Source: an uncultured Eubacteriales bacterium
GTDB lineage: Bacteria; Bacillota; Clostridia; Oscillospirales; Oscillospiraceae
Direction of reading: 5' to 3'
Length of the DNA stretch: 23,568 nt
NCBI GenBank assembly: GCA_900546075.1
Contig: URBH01000038.1
Coordinates: 1-23,568 of the forward strand
The notes under the pieces are model-generated. The model saw only the letters and a program-made list of their open reading frames with translations, had not been told where the DNA came from and ran no database searches. The translations under genes and the position numbers were made by a program. This document shows positions 21,410-23,568 of this stretch, in pieces. Each line of letters starts with the position of its first letter. Position 1 is the stretch's first letter.

Positions 21410-21514
21410 TGGAAAATACCTCTCTTCGGTTAGTTGTTGCCCCGTGAAATCCCACTGGATGAAGGTTATAACGCAGGGTCGGTTAATTAGCGGCAATCTT
21501 CTGCCACAAATCGG

Positions 21515-21542
21515 ATTATACCACACGAAATCCTTTTGTCAA
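21515..21542 (-). promoter_or_regulatory. Promoter of the zinc-ribbon gene
   Basis: On the - strand TTGACA (21542-21537), a 16-base spacer and TATAAT (21520-21515). Both hexamers are perfect, implying strong expression. Confidence 0.9.
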
Positions 21543-21620
21543 TCCTTTATGAAAAATTTTCCTGAATTTTTTGCGGATTTGTGCAACTTGGAGTAGCGGT
21601 AGAAAACCGGGAAACCGCGG

Positions 21621-22658
21621 TCAGATGGAGAACTGGGACTGTCCCTCGTAGGGAATGTGCAGATGGTCGTAGGCCAGCGCCGTCACGCAGCGCCCCCGGG
21701 GGGTGCGGGTGAGAAAGCCCAGCTGCATGAGATATGGCTCGTAGACATCCTCCAACGTCACGGCTTCCTCGCCGATGGTGGCGGCCAGGGTTTCTAAGCC
21801 CACGGGGCCGCCGCCGTAATTCTGGATAATGGCGGTGAGCATCCGGCGGTCGATGTTGTCAAGCCCCAGCTTGTCCACCTCCAGACGGCGCAGCGCCAGG
21901 TCGGCGGCGTCCTTGGTAATGGTGCCGTCGCCCATGACCTCGGCGAAGTCCCGCACCCGGCGGAGGAAGCGGTTGGCAATCCGGGGGGTGCCACGGCTGC
22001 GGGAGGCGATCTCCATGGCGCCCTTGGGGTCGATGGGCATCCCCAGAATGGCGGCGGAACGGGTGACGATTTTCGCCAGCTCCTCCGGGGTGTACAGCTC
22101 CAGGCGCAGATTGACGCCGAACCGGTCACGCAGAGGCGCGGACAGCTGACCTGCCCGGGTGGTCGCCCCCACAAGGGTGAATTTCGGCAGATCCAGTCGG
22201 ATGGAGTTGGCGCTGGGGCCTTTGCCGACGATGATATCGATGGCAAAATCCTCCATGGCGGGGTAGAGAATTTCCTCCACCACCCGGTTTAAACGGTGAA
22301 TTTCATCGATGAACAGAATGTCGCCGGGGTTCAGGTTGGTCAGCAGCGCCGCCAGGTCGCCGGGCTTTTCAATGGCGGGGCCGGAGGTGACCCGGATGTT
22401 TACGCCCATTTCGTTGGCAATGACGCCCGCCAGGGTGGTTTTGCCCAGACCGGGAGGGCCATAGAGCAGGGTGTGATCCAGAGGTTCCCCCCGCCGCCGG
22501 GCGGCTTCAATATAAATGGACAGATTCCCCTTGGCCTTTTCCTGCCCGGTGTAGTCGGAAAGGAGCTTCGGCCGCAGACCGATCTCCCCCGCGTCCTGGG
22601 GCGCGAAGGTGGGGGAAACGATGGGGGTATCCAGTTCCTGGGAAAATTCGAGACTCAT
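21621..22658 (-). CDS. ruvB: Holliday junction branch-migration ATPase RuvB
   Basis: A 345-residue AAA+ motor that, with RuvA, drives branch migration of Holliday junctions in recombination and repair. Walker A GPPGLGKT (67-74), Walker B ILFIDEIHRLN (about 113-123), sensor 1 GATTRAGQLS, the arginine-finger region APLRDRFG and the C-terminal winged helix with GLETLAATIGEE, EPYLMQLGFLTRTPRGR are all present. It is full length. ATG at 22658 has GGAGG at about ten bases. It is downstream of ruvA on the same strand, but a 13-bp hairpin plus T run lies between them. The ruvB leader thus starts with a terminator-like structure whose T tract runs into the ribosome site. Confidence 0.98.
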   Translation of the reverse strand: MSLEFSQELDTPIVSPTFAPQDAGEIGLRPKLLSDYTGQEKAKGNLSIYIEAARRRGEPLDHTLLYGPPGLGKTTLAGVIANEMGVNIRVTSGPAIEKPGDLAALLTNLNPGDILFIDEIHRLNRVVEEILYPAMEDFAIDIIVGKGPSANSIRLDLPKFTLVGATTRAGQLSAPLRDRFGVNLRLELYTPEELAKIVTRSAAILGMPIDPKGAMEIASRSRGTPRIANRFLRRVRDFAEVMGDGTITKDAADLALRRLEVDKLGLDNIDRRMLTAIIQNYGGGPVGLETLAATIGEEAVTLEDVYEPYLMQLGFLTRTPRGRCVTALAYDHLHIPYEGQSQFSI

Positions 22659-22670
22659 AGTTTACCTCCA

Positions 22671-22705
22671 AAAACTGTCCAAAAAGGCCAACGGCCTTTT
22701 TGGAC
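22671..22705 (-). terminator. Terminator-like hairpin between ruvA and ruvB
   Basis: On the - strand a perfect 13-bp stem GTCCAAAAAGGCC / GGCCTTTTTGGAC (arms 22693-22705 and 22677-22689, three-base loop) is followed by AGTTTTT, then GGAGG and the ruvB start. It could terminate, attenuate or stabilise the ruvA-ruvB message. Confidence 0.7.
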
Positions 22706-22825
22706 AAGGGGATTGCAGTCTGCTGCGCGCACGCCTTGGCCGCCTGCGGGCGGCTTTCCTCTGCGAGGCTTTTTTAAGATTTCAATTGAGGCTATACATA
22801 AAAGCAGAGCTATTATTTGAAAAAA

Positions 22826-23431
22826 TCAGCCCTTCATCACCATGGCGCGCAGGGCGAAGCGCACCATTTCCTCGGTGCTTGCGTTCGGATCGACGCCCTT
22901 GAGGGCGGCGGAAATCTCCGCGGGGGAATAGCCCAGCTCCTGCAAGGCGGCTCGCGCCATGGCGGCCGCGCCGCCGCTCTGCGCCGGGGCGGCGGCGGGG
23001 GTACCGGCGGAAAAATCCAGCTCCATGCTGCTGCCGCCGATTTTTTCTTTCAATTCCAGAATGATGCGCTGGGCGAGCTTTTTGCCCACACCCTGAGCGG
23101 CGGTGAGCATCTTTTCGTCCCCGGTCATGACGGCCAGGGTGAAATTCTGCGGCCCGCCGGAGGACAAAATCGCGATAGCGGCCTTGGGGCCTACGCCGCT
23201 CACGGAGGTCAGCAGTTCAAAGCACCGCTGCTCATCCCGGCTGATAAAGCCGTACAGGTCAAAGGCGTCCTCCCGGATGGACTCGGTGACGTACAGCCGG
23301 GCGTTCTGGTTCAGCTTCAGCTGACCGGCGGTGTAAGCGGTGATGCGGCAGCCGTAGCCCACGCCGCCGCAGTCGATGACGGCCAGACCCGGCTCAAGCA
23401 CGGCAACCGTGCCGGAAACGTAATATAACAT
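22826..23431 (-). CDS. ruvA: Holliday junction DNA helicase subunit RuvA
   Basis: A 201-residue protein that tetramerises on Holliday junctions and recruits RuvB. The N-terminal OB-fold begins MLYYVSGTVAVLEPGLAVID and contains GVGYGCRIT. The two helix-hairpin-helix motifs are LLTSVSGVGPKAAIAIL (about 73-89) and TAAQGVGKKLAQRIILELK (about 110-128). An alanine/glycine-rich linker (about 142-155) leads to the RuvB-binding third domain with ALQELGYSPAEISAALKGV. The start ATG at 23431 has GAGGTG upstream. ruvC is not within the window, and whatever precedes ruvA is cut off at the edge. Confidence 0.97.
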   Translation of the reverse strand: MLYYVSGTVAVLEPGLAVIDCGGVGYGCRITAYTAGQLKLNQNARLYVTESIREDAFDLYGFISRDEQRCFELLTSVSGVGPKAAIAILSSGGPQNFTLAVMTGDEKMLTAAQGVGKKLAQRIILELKEKIGGSSMELDFSAGTPAAAPAQSGGAAAMARAALQELGYSPAEISAALKGVDPNASTEEMVRFALRAMVMKG

Positions 23432-23568
23432 AGAAACACCTCGGTCGTTGGATACAAATTTAATGAAGTGGGTCAGATAACAATCTTCGCACAGGGAATT
23501 TCAGCGCCAAACCGGAATTTTCAAATTAGTCTTTGCAAATAACCTTTGAACCTTCACCATCAATTACA
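23432..23568. other. Region upstream of ruvA
   Basis: AT-richer DNA with no open frame of note. On the - strand TTGTTA followed by a TTAAAT/TAAATT-like element could be a weak promoter. No acceptable LexA (SOS) box of the CGAAC-N4-GTTC type was found. Confidence 0.4.

Noticed and set aside
21600..21620. Terminator after ruvB
   Set aside because: ACCGCGGT and nearby ACCG/CGGT pairings give at most a 4-bp stem before TTTTC, not enough to support a terminator.
23470..23520. SOS (LexA) box upstream of ruvA
   Set aside because: CGAAGATTGTTATC resembles half a box, but the GTT half is out of register and key bases mismatch the Firmicute CGAAC-N4-GTTC consensus.

Overview
The window looks like chromosomal DNA from a fairly GC-rich, low-motility-type Firmicute, most likely a gut Clostridia of the Oscillospiraceae/Ruminococcaceae kind (inference). 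The signs are strong GGAGG-type ribosome binding sites, near-consensus TTGACA/TATAAT promoters, compact intergenic spaces, and palindromic intergenic repeats. Gene content is mostly housekeeping and transport. I see no phage, plasmid, CRISPR, transposase or recognisable defence system.

Layout. (1) 79-1657, + strand: an overlapping three-gene unit of MntP manganese exporter, VanZ-like membrane protein and small lipoprotein, possibly preceded by the 3' end of a manganese riboswitch cut by the window edge. (2) 1727-4214, +: an MBOAT O-acyltransferase and a DHHW/AlgJ-like partner, a pair expected to acetylate a surface glycan. (3) 4294-4454, -: tRNA-Val(CAC) and tRNA-Gln(CUG) with their own promoter and terminator. 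(4) 4531-4723: a palindromic MITE-like repeat, then a RodA/FtsW-type glycan polymerase on the - strand. (5) 6379-8712, +: glycogen phosphorylase behind a long, signal-rich leader with two promoters. (6) 8866-10473, +: a beta-CASP metallo-beta-lactamase nuclease. (7) 10521-14899, -: a phosphate module of Na+/phosphate cotransporter with PhoU-like tail, PhoR-type kinase and PhoB-type regulator. (8) 15053-16261, -: a MalY/PatB aminotransferase. (9) 16430-16800: an apparently free-standing leader transcript with micro-ORFs and a strong terminator, followed by a MATE exporter and a zinc-peptidase lipoprotein (16886-19888, +). (10) 19905-21409: a second palindromic repeat, a tiny ORF, an AT-rich P-loop NTPase and a four-CxxC zinc-ribbon protein. 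(11) 21621-23431, -: ruvA and ruvB, separated by an intrinsic-terminator-like hairpin.

How it fits together. The best-supported regulatory story is a local Pho circuit. Nearly identical direct repeats, TTTAC(A/G)-N5-TTTACA, lie upstream of phoB and upstream of the Na/Pi cotransporter, matching the TTHACA-N5 pattern of Firmicute PhoP boxes. The regulator would thus control itself and its neighbouring transporter. The palindromic repeat of region 4 has a second copy (12286-12450) lodged between that Pho box and the cotransporter start codon. The least explained stretch is 16430-16800, with three copies of GCAATATT, a promoter, a perfectly placed Shine-Dalgarno driving a three-codon ORF, a second micro-ORF ending in the terminator stem, and an 11-bp inverted repeat flanking the terminator. 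It is the best candidate here for an undescribed regulatory RNA, but the evidence is structural pattern only.
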